Origin: Streptomyces sp. NBC_00457
Lineage (GTDB): Bacteria; Actinomycetota; Actinomycetes; Streptomycetales; Streptomycetaceae
Length of the DNA: 64,000 nucleotides
Direction: 5' to 3'
Assembly (NCBI RefSeq): GCF_036014015.1
Contig: NZ_CP107905.1
Span: forward strand, 2,666,001-2,730,000
How positions within the stretch are numbered: the first letter of the stretch is position 1; each line of letters opens with the position of its first letter. The translations under genes and the position numbers were made by a program. The notes below the pieces were generated by a model. That model made no database searches. It was not told where the DNA came from and saw only the letters and a list, made by a program, of their open reading frames with translations. This document shows, one piece after another, positions 32,998-42,209 of this stretch.

Positions 32998-34086
32998 GTG
33001 AGTCAGCGCAGGGCGTCTTCTGACGTCGGTCGGGCCACCATCCGGGACGTGGCGGAGCGGGCGGGTGTTTCGGTCGCGAGTGTGTCGCGCGTTCTGTCCG
33101 GCAACTACCCGGTGTCGGAGGATCTGCGGCGTCGTGTGATGAAGGTCGTCCGGGACCTGGACTACGTCACCAACGCCCACGCCCGTTCGCTGGCCGGCGG
33201 TGGTACGCCCACGGTGGCGATCCTGATCGACAACATCACCGGTGCGGCGTTCGCCCACGTGGCCAAGGGCGTCGAGGGCGCCGCCACGCTCCGGGGCTGG
33301 CTCTCCCTGGTCGGCACCACCGGGAACGACCCCGAGCGGGAACTCGCCCTGGTCAACCTCATGCGCCAGCAGGGCGTCGCCGCGGTGGTCCTGCTCGGCG
33401 GTGCCTATGACCACGACGAGTACCAGCTGCGGATGGCCCGTTTTGCCCGCTCTCTCGACGCGGCCGGTTCCCATCTCGTCCTGGTGGGCCGGCCGTCCCT
33501 GGAGGGCGACGTGCCGGCGACTACGGTCGACTACGACAACGAGGGCGGCGCCTACGCGATGGCGAGCCATCTGCTGTCGGCCGGTCACCGCAAGGTCCTC
33601 GTCCTGCCCGGCGACGCCGAATTCAGCACCGCCCGGGGCCGGTTGAAGGGGGCCCAGCGCGCCTTCGAGGCGTACGGCGTGCCCTTCGATCCGGGCATGG
33701 TGCGGTACGGCCCGTACGACTACCAGCACGGGTACGGGGCCGTGGAGGCAAGCCTGCGAGACGGGCCGGACTTCACGGCCGTGCTCGCCGGGACCGATGT
33801 GCTCGCCGCGGGCGCCATGCAGGCCCTGCGCGCGGCCGGGCTCAGGGTTCCCGAGGACGTGTCGATCGTCGGCTACGACGACATCCCGCTCGCCTCCCAG
33901 CTCACGCCCCAACTGACCACCGTGCACGTGCCGTACGAGGAGATGGGCCGCGTCGCCCTACGGGCGGTGGCCGACCGGCGCGAGGGCAACACCGGCCGCG
34001 GCAAGGGCAGCGACGGCGACCATCTGGTGCTGGGCACCCATGTCGTCGTACGCAACTCCGTGCAGCCGCCCGCTCGGCGCGACTGA
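32998..34086 (+). CDS. LacI-family repressor 2
   Basis: 362 aa. HTH TIRDVAERAGVSVASVSRVLSG, hinge ARSLAGG, effector domain ending VGYDDIPLASQLTPQLTTVHVPYEEMGR and the tail GTHVVVRNSV. It is a paralogue of LacI 1; the second recognition residues differ (VAS versus AST), so operator preference may differ. Likely regulates the minus-strand ABC/GH28/lyase operon or the dehydrogenase gene. Start is the GTG at 32998 with GGAG eight nt upstream; an in-frame ATG at 32938 has no such signal. Confidence 0.92.
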   Translation: MSQRRASSDVGRATIRDVAERAGVSVASVSRVLSGNYPVSEDLRRRVMKVVRDLDYVTNAHARSLAGGGTPTVAILIDNITGAAFAHVAKGVEGAATLRGWLSLVGTTGNDPERELALVNLMRQQGVAAVVLLGGAYDHDEYQLRMARFARSLDAAGSHLVLVGRPSLEGDVPATTVDYDNEGGAYAMASHLLSAGHRKVLVLPGDAEFSTARGRLKGAQRAFEAYGVPFDPGMVRYGPYDYQHGYGAVEASLRDGPDFTAVLAGTDVLAAGAMQALRAAGLRVPEDVSIVGYDDIPLASQLTPQLTTVHVPYEEMGRVALRAVADRREGNTGRGKGSDGDHLVLGTHVVVRNSVQPPARRD

Positions 34087-34466
34087 CGGAGGATGGATTG
34101 GTGTTCGTTACGTAAGCGTTTTCCGAAGGCTTTGCCGGGTCGGGGGCGGGGGCTTCGAGAACGTTGTCGACGGTCGTTCGAGGGCAGGGTGTACCGCCGC
34201 TGAGCTGGTCATTTGCCCTCTTGTTCGTGATCGCCGGGCATGCGTCCACGCATAACTTCCTGGACCTACCCGCGTAACAAAAGTTCCGCACCCCTCTTGC
34301 TATGCGCGCGGGCGTCGGCCTACCGTCCCTGCAACCGCTTACTACAGCTTCCGCTTGGCCGACCCCCCGCAACCGCGAGCCGCCGGTTTCCGGCCGCCGT
34401 TCCTGGCCAGCCCACCGAGCCGCCGCCGTTCCGCAAGAACGCCCTCATCCGAAGGATCACGGTCAG
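34087..34466. other. 380-nt promoter region of the second CUT1 operon
   Basis: No gene. It contains AAGCGTTTTC (34114-34123, LacI-like half dyad), the promoter TTGCTA-N18-TACCGT (34297-34326) and directly after it the operator-like CAACCGCTTACTA. About 140 nt of 5' leader separates the promoter from the start codon. Confidence 0.55.
34297..34344 (+). promoter_or_regulatory. Promoter plus operator of the second CUT1 operon
   Basis: TTGCTA (34297-34302), 18-nt spacer, TACCGT (34321-34326); the same spacer and -10 as the promoter at 31336. CCGCTTACTA (34335-34344) lies over the start point and shares CGCTTACTA with 37748-37756 before LacI gene 3, suggesting that LacI 3 represses this operon and itself. 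Confidence 0.5.
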
Positions 34467-35801
34467 ATGAACTTCACCATTCCCCGGAGAAGGTTCGCCT
34501 CCGCCGCCGTCGCGGGTCTCGCCCTCGCAGGTCTGCTCTCGGCCTGCGGTGGGTCCGGCTCCGGCTCCGGGGAGGACTCCTCGGGTCCGGTCACCCTGGA
34601 CTTCTGGGGCTGGGCCAACGGCCAGGAGGCCGTCGTCAAGGCGTTCAACGCCAGTCACAAGGACGTCCAGCTCAAGTACACCAAGGTCACCGACCAGTTG
34701 ACGATGCAGAAGCAGCTGACCAACGCGGTCAAGGCGGGGAACGCGCCCTGTCTGGTGCAGAACACCGGCGAGTACGTGACGAGTTGGGTGTCCCAGGGCG
34801 CGCTCGCCGACATCACGGAGTATGTCGAGGGTGAAAAAGGCAAGTTCAATCCTGGGGCCTGGACGACCGCTCAGGTGCAGGGCAAGTTCTACGGCGTCCC
34901 CACCAGCTCCTCGCCGAACTTCACGATCTACCGCACCGACATCTTCGAGAAGTACGGCATCGAGCCCCCGGCGACCTGGGACGACTTCATCGCCGCGGGC
35001 AAGGAGCTGAAGAAGCACAACGTCAAGATCACCAACTACGCCGGTGAGGACCCGAGCACCCTGGAGGTGCTGGCGATGCAGGCCGGGGCGCACTGGTACT
35101 CGATCGACGGCGACGCCTGGAAGGTGGACTTCCAGGACGCGGGGACGCTGAAGGCCGCGAAGGTGATCCAGGAGGTCATCGACAACGACCTCAACTCGAA
35201 GCTGTCCTTCGCCGACTACGCGGCCGTGCAGCGCAATTACGACAACGGCTCCACCGCGACCCGGCAGATCTCGACCTGGCAGATGGCCGGCATGGTGCAG
35301 AACTTCACCAAGTCGTTCGGCGACTGGGCGCTCTCGCCGTGGCCGACGTTCAAGGGTGAGGCGGCCAAGACCCCGGCGGGCACCAATCTGACCGCCAGCG
35401 TGACCCTGGTGACCGAGGACTGCGAGAGCCGGCAGCAGGCCGCGGAGGCGGCTCTGTGGATGTCCACCGACACCACCGCGGTGAAGACGATGGCGAGCCC
35501 GGAGACCGGGAACGGCGTGATGCCGGCCCTGGCCGACAGTGACACGTACGTCCCCGAAGCGATCTCCGAGAAGCTGCTCGGCACGAACTACGCGCCTGCG
35601 CAGAAGGTCGTCAAGGACAGCCTGGGCACCGTCACCACCGACTGGACTTTCGGCCCGAACTGGACGGCCATGTTCACGGAGATGCAGGCCGGCTGGGCCA
35701 AGGTCGTCAGCAAGGAGCAGAAGGTCACCGATCTGCTCGCGCACATGCAGGAGTGGACGGTCAAGGATCTGAAGTCCCGCGGTATCAGCGTCAAGGGCTG
35801 A
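34467..35801 (+). CDS. Sugar-binding lipoprotein (CUT1), second importer
   Basis: 444 aa. Signal peptide (RRRFASAAVAGLALAGL) with lipobox LLSAC and a Gly/Ser linker, then a family-1 solute-binding fold (VTLDFWGWANGQEAVVKAFN, QGKFYGVPTSSSPNFTIYRT, GIEPPATWDDFIAAGKEL). Ligand unknown; a plant mono- or oligosaccharide is likely from the context. The start at 34467 has GAAGGA ten nt upstream; an in-frame start at 34302 lies before the mapped promoter. It leads a three-gene operon with two permeases. A candidate LacI-controlled promoter precedes it. Confidence 0.9.
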   Translation: MNFTIPRRRFASAAVAGLALAGLLSACGGSGSGSGEDSSGPVTLDFWGWANGQEAVVKAFNASHKDVQLKYTKVTDQLTMQKQLTNAVKAGNAPCLVQNTGEYVTSWVSQGALADITEYVEGEKGKFNPGAWTTAQVQGKFYGVPTSSSPNFTIYRTDIFEKYGIEPPATWDDFIAAGKELKKHNVKITNYAGEDPSTLEVLAMQAGAHWYSIDGDAWKVDFQDAGTLKAAKVIQEVIDNDLNSKLSFADYAAVQRNYDNGSTATRQISTWQMAGMVQNFTKSFGDWALSPWPTFKGEAAKTPAGTNLTASVTLVTEDCESRQQAAEAALWMSTDTTAVKTMASPETGNGVMPALADSDTYVPEAISEKLLGTNYAPAQKVVKDSLGTVTTDWTFGPNWTAMFTEMQAGWAKVVSKEQKVTDLLAHMQEWTVKDLKSRGISVKG

Positions 35802-35812
35802 GGCACTTCCAC

Positions 35813-36697
35813 ATGATTCGCTCCCAGCGCTGGAAGGGTGCCGCGTTCACGGTCCCCTTCCAGCTCGGCTTCGTCTTCCTGTACCTGCTCCCCATCGGTT
35901 ACGCCGTCTACCAGTCGCTCTATCGCGAGCAGCAGTCCGGGCTCGGGCTCGGCGGCGCCACCGAGCAGTTCGCCGGCTTCGACAACTACCGGCAGGGTCT
36001 GACCGACTCGGCGTTCATGGGGTCCGTACTGCGGGTGATGCTGTTCGCCTGCGTGCAGATCCCGGTGATGCTGCTGATCAGCCTGGCGCTGGCGCTGCTC
36101 CTGGACGCGCTCACCTCGAAGGTGGCCGGCCGGTTCCGGATCCTGCTGCTGGTGCCGTACATGATCCCCGGCGTGGTCGCGGCCATCGTCTGGATCAACC
36201 TCTACAGCCCCGAGGTCGGCCCGCTCACCCCGCTCGGCGAACTCTTCGGCTTCGACTGGAACTTCTTCGCCCCGTCGATGGTCTGGCCGGCCATCGGCAA
36301 CCTGCTGACCTGGCACGGCATCGGCTACAACATGGTGATCATCTACTCGGCGCTCCAGGGCGTACCCCGTGAGCTGTTCGAGGCGGCGCGGCTCGACGGT
36401 GCCTCCGAGTGGCGGATCGCGCGCAGCATCAAGATCCCGTTCGTGAGGGGCGCGCTGGTCCTGACCGGCATGCTGTCGATCATCCAGATGCTGCAGATCT
36501 TCAACGAGCCCGCGCTGTTCCGGAACGTCACCCCGCAGACGGTCAGCGACACCTTCACCCCGATCATGATCATCTACAACCAGGCGTTCAACGCCGGCAA
36601 CTACCACTACGCCGCGACGCTGTCGGTGCTGCTCGCCCTGATCCTCGGTGTCGCCTCCTTCCTCTTCTACAAGCTGACCTCGAGGGAGGTGGACTGA
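35813..36697 (+). CDS. Carbohydrate ABC transporter permease (CUT1), MalF-like
   Basis: 294 aa, six transmembrane helices. The EAA coupling loop reads PRELFEAARLDGASEWRIA. The ATG at 35813 (MIRSQRWKG) lies 11 nt after the binding-protein stop, with only a weak GAGG upstream, so translation is probably coupled. Its stop TGA overlaps the next ATG by one nt (TGATG). Confidence 0.91.
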   Translation: MIRSQRWKGAAFTVPFQLGFVFLYLLPIGYAVYQSLYREQQSGLGLGGATEQFAGFDNYRQGLTDSAFMGSVLRVMLFACVQIPVMLLISLALALLLDALTSKVAGRFRILLLVPYMIPGVVAAIVWINLYSPEVGPLTPLGELFGFDWNFFAPSMVWPAIGNLLTWHGIGYNMVIIYSALQGVPRELFEAARLDGASEWRIARSIKIPFVRGALVLTGMLSIIQMLQIFNEPALFRNVTPQTVSDTFTPIMIIYNQAFNAGNYHYAATLSVLLALILGVASFLFYKLTSREVD

Positions 36698-37620
36698 TGG
36701 TGCTGACGGACAAGGCCATGAAGGACACGAAGGAGTCGGCGGGCCGTCCCGTCCGGCGCCTGAACCGGCCGGACTCCGCCGCCCGCTCCCGTGGCGGCCA
36801 GCGGTTTCTGCTCGTCGGGCTGATCCTGGCCAGCATGTACAGCCTGTTCCCGGTGTGGTGGCTGATCGTCGCCTCGACGAAGGACCGCACGGGCCTGTAC
36901 CAGTCGAACGGCCTGTGGTTCTCGGGCTGGCACCTGTGGGACAACCTGGAGCAGCTGTTCACCTACGAGGACGGCATCTTCCTGCGCTGGACGGCCAACT
37001 CGTTCCTGTACGCGGGCCTCGGCTCGCTCGGCGGCACGCTGCTCGCGCTGGCCACGGGCTACGGACTGGCCCGCTTCGAGTTCCCCGGGCGCAATCTGGT
37101 GTTCGCGGCGGTGGTCGGCTCGTTCCTGATCCCGATCGCCCTGCTCACCCTGCCGCTGTACCTGCTGTTCTCGGAGATCGGGCTGGTCGACACGCCCTGG
37201 GCGATGCTGATCCCCTGCCTGATCAATCCCTTCAGCGTCTATCTGGCCAAGGTGTACACCGAAGCGACCATCCCCTACGAACTCCTCGAAGCCGCCCGCA
37301 TCGACGGCGCCGGCGAGCTGCGGATCTTCTTCAGCATCGTGCTGCGCATGATGACGACGGGCGGGGCCACGGTGTTCCTGCTCGCCTTCGTGAACACCTG
37401 GAACGCCTTCTTCCTCCCCCTCACCGTGCTGCGCGGCGAGGAGAACTGGACCCTCAACCTGGGCCTCTACAACTGGTCCGGGAAACGCCTGGAGTCCGGC
37501 GTCGACCTGACCAGCCTGGTGCTGACCGGTGCCCTGCTGTCCATCGTCCCGATGGCGATCATGATGGTCGCGATGCGCCGCTACTGGCGGACCGGCGTCA
37601 CCTTGGGAGCCCTCAAGTGA
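36697..37620 (+). CDS. Carbohydrate ABC transporter permease (CUT1), MalG-like
   Basis: 307 aa, six transmembrane helices after a ~35-residue basic N-terminus. The EAA loop reads YELLEAARIDGAGELRIFF. The ATG at 36697 follows GGGAGG at seven nt and overlaps the preceding stop. Last gene of the importer operon; no ATPase is encoded, so a shared MsiK-type ATPase is expected. A 6-bp hairpin follows the stop codon. Confidence 0.91.
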   Translation: MVLTDKAMKDTKESAGRPVRRLNRPDSAARSRGGQRFLLVGLILASMYSLFPVWWLIVASTKDRTGLYQSNGLWFSGWHLWDNLEQLFTYEDGIFLRWTANSFLYAGLGSLGGTLLALATGYGLARFEFPGRNLVFAAVVGSFLIPIALLTLPLYLLFSEIGLVDTPWAMLIPCLINPFSVYLAKVYTEATIPYELLEAARIDGAGELRIFFSIVLRMMTTGGATVFLLAFVNTWNAFFLPLTVLRGEENWTLNLGLYNWSGKRLESGVDLTSLVLTGALLSIVPMAIMMVAMRRYWRTGVTLGALK

Positions 37621-37634
37621 CCCAACTGCCATAC

Positions 37635-37653
37635 GCGGTCCCCGGCTGACCGC
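37635..37653. terminator. Candidate terminator after the second CUT1 operon
   Basis: GCGGTC-CCCGGCT-GACCGC, a perfect 6-bp stem with a 7-nt loop, 15 nt after the permease stop. No U tract. Confidence 0.4.
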
Positions 37654-37744
37654 TGACTCCGTTCGAAGTTTCGAAAGCCCAGGCCCGTCGGATCACGCCG
37701 AAGTCCGGCCTCTTCCCGCCGAACTGTGGTGAACCTAGGGTAGG

Positions 37745-37756
37745 AAGCGCTTACTA
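37745..37756. promoter_or_regulatory. LacI-type operator AAGCGCTTACTA upstream of LacI gene 3
   Basis: The palindrome AAGCGCTT followed by ACTA lies ~72 nt upstream of LacI gene 3. The AAGCGCTT core matches 10877-10884; CGCTTACTA matches 34336-34344. Another dyad, TTTCGAAA (37669-37676), is a little further upstream and recurs at 31063-31070. Confidence 0.5.
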
Positions 37757-37827
37757 TTTCGCGCCGACTGTTTCTGCGCTGGTCGAAACTTTCATGGCCC
37801 CGCGGGCGGGCCGGAGAGGTGGGTCCG

Positions 37828-38868
37828 ATGGGCCGTACAGGGAGTGCGAGCGTGGCGGCCGGGCCGACGCTGGCCGTGGTCGCCCGGGAGGCGGGCGTGT
37901 CCGTGCCGACCGCGTCCAAGGTCGTCAACGGCCGGGAGGACGTGGCACCCGAGACCCGCCGCCGGGTCACCGAGGCGCTGGACCGGCTCGGTTATGTGCG
38001 CAGACCGAGGTTCGACACCGCGAGGGTGTCCGGGATGGTCGACCTGGTGCTGCACTCGCTGGAGAGTTCCTGGTCGGGTGCGGTGCTGCACGGGGTGGAG
38101 GCGGCGGCCCACGACGCCGGTCTGGAAGTGGTCGTGTCGGCCGGTCCGAACCGGACGCGGGTCGGCCGTCCGGAGCGCGGCTGGCTCGACAAGCTCACCG
38201 CACGCGGTTCGTCGGGCGTGCTGTTCAACCTGGCGGAGCTGACGCCGTCCCAGCACGCGTGGCTGGAGCAGCACCGCATCCCGTACGTGCTGATCGACCC
38301 GGTCCTCGATCCGCCGCCCGGCGTGGTGTCGGTGGGCGCGGCGAACTGGCACGGCGGGGTGACGGCGACCGAGCATCTGCTGTCGCTGGGCCACGAGCGC
38401 ATCGCCGTGGTCGCCGGCGGCACGCACACGATGTGCAGCAGCGCGCGGATCGCCGGCTATCGCTCGGCGCTCGTGACGGCGGGGATACGGCAGCGGCCGG
38501 AGTACGTCCGGCACGCCGGCTTCGACCAGGGCGCGGCCCGCCGCCGCACGCTGGAACTCCTCGACCTGCCCGAGCCGCCCACCGCGGTCTTCGTGTGCTC
38601 GGACCGGATGGCCCTGGGTGTCTACGAGGCCCTGGCCGAGCGGGGGTTGAGCGTGCCGTACGACCTGAGTGTCGTCGGTTTCGACGATCTGCCCGAGGCC
38701 CGCTGGACCACGCCGGCCCTCACCACGATTCGCCAGCCGCTGTCGGAGATGGCGGCGACGGCCCTGCGGCTGCTGGTCCGCATGATGGAGGGCGACCGGC
38801 CGGAGAGCACCCGCACGGAACTGTCCACGCGGTTGGTGCAGCGGGAGAGCACGGCCCCGGTCCGGTGA
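37828..38868 (+). CDS. LacI-family repressor 3
   Basis: 346 aa. HTH TLAVVAREAGVSVPTASKVVNG, then a sugar-binding domain ending SVVGFDDLPEARWTTPALTTIRQPLSEM. It is more distant from LacI 1 and 2 and its recognition helix (VPTASKV) differs, so it should read another operator; the shared CGCTTACTA site suggests it controls the second CUT1 operon just upstream and its own gene. The ATG at 37828 has GGAGAGG eight nt upstream; a GTG at 37819 is less well placed. Confidence 0.91.
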   Translation: MGRTGSASVAAGPTLAVVAREAGVSVPTASKVVNGREDVAPETRRRVTEALDRLGYVRRPRFDTARVSGMVDLVLHSLESSWSGAVLHGVEAAAHDAGLEVVVSAGPNRTRVGRPERGWLDKLTARGSSGVLFNLAELTPSQHAWLEQHRIPYVLIDPVLDPPPGVVSVGAANWHGGVTATEHLLSLGHERIAVVAGGTHTMCSSARIAGYRSALVTAGIRQRPEYVRHAGFDQGAARRRTLELLDLPEPPTAVFVCSDRMALGVYEALAERGLSVPYDLSVVGFDDLPEARWTTPALTTIRQPLSEMAATALRLLVRMMEGDRPESTRTELSTRLVQRESTAPVR

Positions 38869-38870
38869 GT

Positions 38871-38885
38871 CAACCATCACGGTTG
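38871..38885. terminator. Weak hairpin after LacI gene 3
   Basis: CAACC-ATCAC-GGTTG, 5-bp stem, just after the stop codon. Weak on its own. Confidence 0.3.
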
Positions 38886-38935
38886 TTGCATCGGAACGGC
38901 CTCTGCGCATACCGATCGACCGCGACAATGCGTGT

Positions 38936-39952
38936 ATGACTGATGACTGGCAGCAACGAATCGACGCCCTCCAGGAGGAGTTGGTCCGTCGTGACGACCC
39001 CGCCGCCTGGGTGCGGGAGGCCGACGCGATGGAGGCTACTGTGCGGTATCCCCGCATCGCCCTGCGCGGGCCGGTGTTCGGGATCGCGGCGCAGGACCCG
39101 GCCGTGGGGCCCCAGTGGCGGGTGGTGAAGCCGCTGGTGGACGGGATGCCTCAGGTGGCGCGGGACGGGCTGCAGTCGCATCTGTTCTTCACCGCGAAGG
39201 ACGACACCGACGATCCGGCCGTACGGCGTGAACTGCTGGCGGCGGTGGAGGTGTTGGAGCGGGAGCCGGCGGACGAGGTGACGGCGTGCGGGGTGCGGTA
39301 CCGGGTGGTGCGCGGGGACGAGTTCGCGCGGATGGGGGACGACGGTCTGGAGCCGCCCCGGCCCACCGACCGGGAGCCGGTGGAGCGGTCGTGGGATCGG
39401 CAGACGCGCCACACGCCCCTGGACGTGGAGTTCGTCCTCGATCCGGAGCACCTGGACGGGCCGTCCGCGGGCGCGCTGACGCTGGGGCTGCGGGACTTCG
39501 CGTACCGGGGCTCCCGCTTCCCCGCCGACGTGCGCGCGGATTCCGAGCGGGCGGTCACCACACATCCCGAACTCGTGCTGCTGCCCACGGGTTTCGGTGT
39601 GGTCGAGCGCGGTGGCGACGGCTGGCATCCGCGCAGCACGCTGCAGCCCACGCCGCATGACGCGCGGCGCGTGCTCTATGACGGGATGGCCGAGATCTGG
39701 GCCATGCTGTACCAGTTCGACGACACCAAGAAGGCCCGGTACGCGCGGGCGGCCGAGGAGTACCGGGCGCTCGGCCACGCCGACGAGTTCGAGGTGGACG
39801 GCCAGGTCTTCCGGATCTGCCGGGTGGAGCGGTTGCTCCGCACGGGTGCGGACGGGCCGGAGATGCCGCGGGCGTCGGACGTGGACGAGTACGGGCCGAT
39901 GAAGATGCATCCGACGATGGATCCCTTGGATGGCAGCCTCACTCATGAGTGA
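38936..39952 (+). CDS. DUF5954-like cytoplasmic protein
   Basis: 338 aa, acidic, no signal or membrane segment. RYPRIALRGPVFGIAAQD, VRYRVVRGDEFARMGDDG and RRVLYDGMAEIWAMLYQFDD match my recollection of the actinobacterial DUF5954 family, whose role is unknown. It is monocistronic between LacI 3 and a dispersed repeat. No catalytic motif is recognisable. Confidence 0.65.
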   Translation: MTDDWQQRIDALQEELVRRDDPAAWVREADAMEATVRYPRIALRGPVFGIAAQDPAVGPQWRVVKPLVDGMPQVARDGLQSHLFFTAKDDTDDPAVRRELLAAVEVLEREPADEVTACGVRYRVVRGDEFARMGDDGLEPPRPTDREPVERSWDRQTRHTPLDVEFVLDPEHLDGPSAGALTLGLRDFAYRGSRFPADVRADSERAVTTHPELVLLPTGFGVVERGGDGWHPRSTLQPTPHDARRVLYDGMAEIWAMLYQFDDTKKARYARAAEEYRALGHADEFEVDGQVFRICRVERLLRTGADGPEMPRASDVDEYGPMKMHPTMDPLDGSLTHE

Positions 39953-39971
39953 GGGGTGCGTAGTCGATCGC

Positions 39972-40022
39972 CTGCGGGCCGGTGGGGGCTTGTCGCGCAG
40001 TTCCCCGCGCCCCTTTCGGGGC
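39972..40022 (-). repeat. Dispersed intergenic repeat, copy 2 (inverted)
   Basis: Minus-strand copy of the element: on that strand it reads CCCCGAAAGGGGCGCGGGG, AACTGCGCGACAAGCC, ending GCCCGCAG. It lies 20 nt after the DUF5954 stop and before the VOC promoter. Confidence 0.75.
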
Positions 40023-40067
40023 GCTGCTGTGTCCGATTCTTTCAAGACCCCCGTCGCTGCGCTGCCT

Positions 40068-40073
40068 ACGGTG
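40068..40073 (+). promoter_or_regulatory. -10 element of the VOC gene, likely leaderless
   Basis: TACGGT ends about six nt before the ATG at 40079; no Shine-Dalgarno is present in this gap. Confidence 0.4.
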
Positions 40074-40078
40074 GTCGC

Positions 40079-40468
40079 ATGACTCCACGATTCGATGCGA
40101 TCGGCCTGATCGTCGCCGATATGGCTGCCTCTGTCGCCTTCTACCGCCGAGTCGGCTTCGCCTTCCCCGAGGGGGCCGAGAACGGACCGCACGCCGAGGC
40201 CCAACTGCCCGGCGGGCTGCGGCTGATGCTGGACACCGAGGAGATGGTCCGGTCGATTGTCGCCGGGTGGCAGCCTCCGGCCGGTGGTGGCCGGCATTCG
40301 CTGGCGCTGCTGTGCGACAGCCCGGGTGAGGTGGACCGGGTGTACGAGGACCTGGTAAGTGCCGGGTACGAGGGCGGACACAAGCCGTGGGACGCCGAAT
40401 GGGGCCAGCGGTACGCGGTGGTACACGACCCGGACGGACACGGGGTCGACCTGTTCTCCCCCCTGTGA
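40079..40468 (+). CDS. VOC-family protein
   Basis: 129 aa, two VOC half-domains: FDAIGLIVADMAASVAFYRRVGF at the N-terminus and WGQRYAVVHDPDGHGVDLFSPL at the end, the latter with the typical His/Asp metal-side motif. Probably a dioxygenase/glyoxalase-like enzyme or a binding protein; substrate unknown. The ATG at 40079 is preceded by a -10 element at leaderless spacing; the in-frame upstream extension lies in the dispersed repeat and is rejected. It converges on an AraC gene. Confidence 0.82.
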   Translation: MTPRFDAIGLIVADMAASVAFYRRVGFAFPEGAENGPHAEAQLPGGLRLMLDTEEMVRSIVAGWQPPAGGGRHSLALLCDSPGEVDRVYEDLVSAGYEGGHKPWDAEWGQRYAVVHDPDGHGVDLFSPL

Positions 40469-40496
40469 CGGTTCGGCAGCGCGCCCCCTAGGGTCG

Positions 40497-41180
40497 TCAC
40501 CGTCCCAGTAGTTGGCTGAGCGGCATGCCCGCCAACTCCCGCACATCCCGCGCGAGATGTGCCTGGTCGGCGAAGCCCGCCCGTACCGCCGTCTCGGCGA
40601 GGGGAACCCCATCACGCGCCAGCGCCAACGCGCGTTGCAGGCGCAGGACCCGGGCGAGCGTCTTGGGGCCGTAACCGAAGGCGACCAAAGCGCGGCGGTG
40701 CAACTGGCGGGCGCTGAGTCCGAGTTCGTCGGCGGTGGCGGCGACCGGGCGGCCGGTGTCGAGTGCCGCGACGACCCGAAGGAGCAGCGGGTCGGGCGGG
40801 TCGGTGTCGGCGGCCCGCTGCAACGCCACGTCCTCCAGCGCCGTCATGGGGTCCGCGGCCGCCTCGATACGGCCGCGCAGGCGTCGTACCTCCGTGGCCG
40901 GCCACAGGTCGGCCAACTCCACGCGCCGGTCCCGCAGTTCGTGTGCGGGGACGCCGAGGAACGCGGGCGCGGTGCCGGGGTAGAAGCGGACGCCCGCCCA
41001 GTGGCGCGGGCCGCCCTGGGGAACGTATGCCTGGGTGTCGGGTCCCGCGACGAGCAGCCGACCCTCGTTCCACAGCAGGTCCATGCAGCCGTCGGGCAGT
41101 ACGGGCCGGACGACAGGGTCCTCGATGGTCCGGCGCCACACGACCGCGCCCGGCAGCCGGGACGCCCGCTCGGTGTACAC
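40497..41180 (-). CDS. AraC-family transcriptional regulator (helix-turn-helix at C-terminus)
   Basis: 227 aa. The N-terminal ~110 residues ([40 protein letters not shown]) resemble the effector domain of small AraC-like regulators, and the C-terminal ~90 residues hold the double HTH ([45 protein letters not shown]). The effector is unknown. It starts 10 nt after the stop of the other AraC gene, so the two are probably co-transcribed. Confidence 0.87.
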   Translation of the reverse strand: MYTERASRLPGAVVWRRTIEDPVVRPVLPDGCMDLLWNEGRLLVAGPDTQAYVPQGGPRHWAGVRFYPGTAPAFLGVPAHELRDRRVELADLWPATEVRRLRGRIEAAADPMTALEDVALQRAADTDPPDPLLLRVVAALDTGRPVAATADELGLSARQLHRRALVAFGYGPKTLARVLRLQRALALARDGVPLAETAVRAGFADQAHLARDVRELAGMPLSQLLGR

Positions 41181-41190
41181 GTACGAAAGG

Positions 41191-42129
41191 CTACGACGTC
41201 ACCCGCGTGCGATGCTCCTGCGGACTCACGCCATACACCCTCTTGAAGGCGCTGGACAGGGCGAACGCGCTGCCGTAGCCGACGTGGCGGGCGATGGCGG
41301 CGATGGTGTCGTCGGTGGTGCGGAGGCGGTCCGCGGCGAGGGCGAGGCGCCAGCCGGTGAGGTAGGACATCGGGGGTTCGCCCACGAGGTCGGTGAAGCG
41401 GCGGGCGAGGGCGGCCCGGGAGACGCCGGCCTTGGCGGCGAGGGAGGCGACCGTCCAGGGGTGGGCCGGGTCGTCCTGGACGAGGCGGAGGACGCGGCCG
41501 ACTACGGGGTCGGCCAGGGCCCGGTACCAGGCGGGGGCCTCCGCGTCGGGGCGGGAGAACCAGGCCCGCAGCGCGGCGATGACCAGCAGGTCGAGAAGGC
41601 GGTCCAGGACGACCTCCTGGCCCGGTTCGTCGCGGACGATCTCCTCCATGAGCAGCGGGGTGAGCGGGCACTGCCACACATCGGAGGTGAGGGTGATCAG
41701 CGGCGGCAGCGCGTCAAGGAGCCGGCCGCTGATCTCGCCCTGCATCGGGTAGGTGCCGATCAGCATCACCGCGGAGCCGTCGAGCCGGTCGCCCCAGGTG
41801 CGGACGCCGAGGTCCATGGAGCCGTTCAGGGAGCGGCCGTCGGGGTAGCGGCACTCCTGGCCCGGCAGGATGAGGGCCTGCGGGGCGGTGCCGGGGGCGT
41901 CGGCGCAGGTGTACGGGTCCGGGCCGCGGGCGATCGCCAGGTCGCCGGGCGTCAGGCGAACCGGCTCCCCCGTGTCCGGCAGGATCCAGGCGGCGCCGCG
42001 GACCATCAGCATCACCGTGAGCGGGGCGCGGTCCTCGATGCGGATCGCCCACGGCGGCTCGAAGCACGCACGGATCATGAAGGCGCCACGCGCACGTGGA
42101 CCCTCGAGAAGGCCTGCGAGAGCGTCCAT
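41191..42129 (-). CDS. AraC-family regulator with cupin-type effector domain
   Basis: 312 aa. N-terminal cupin-like domain ([37 protein letters not shown]), a helical linker and a C-terminal AraC HTH ([44 protein letters not shown]). It is divergent from the NmrA-like reductase gene (81 nt between starts), which it most likely controls. The ATG at 42129 (MDALAGLL) was chosen because longer frames run into the reductase gene. Confidence 0.9.
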   Translation of the reverse strand: MDALAGLLEGPRARGAFMIRACFEPPWAIRIEDRAPLTVMLMVRGAAWILPDTGEPVRLTPGDLAIARGPDPYTCADAPGTAPQALILPGQECRYPDGRSLNGSMDLGVRTWGDRLDGSAVMLIGTYPMQGEISGRLLDALPPLITLTSDVWQCPLTPLLMEEIVRDEPGQEVVLDRLLDLLVIAALRAWFSRPDAEAPAWYRALADPVVGRVLRLVQDDPAHPWTVASLAAKAGVSRAALARRFTDLVGEPPMSYLTGWRLALAADRLRTTDDTIAAIARHVGYGSAFALSSAFKRVYGVSPQEHRTRVTS

Positions 42130-42209
42130 GAGGCCAGCGTAGACGCGCACGTATGGGAATGAGCCGTTCAGCGATGGGCTGTTGGCGCGCGCTGCCGTTG
42201 GCTGGAGGC

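Noticed and set aside
32617..33927. 436-aa minus-strand ORF opposite LacI gene 2
   Set aside because: Antisense of a clear LacI gene, with its tail made only of translated tandem repeats.
39956..40078. N-terminal extension of the VOC protein
   Set aside because: It translates the dispersed repeat and the promoter; the VOC fold starts at 40079.
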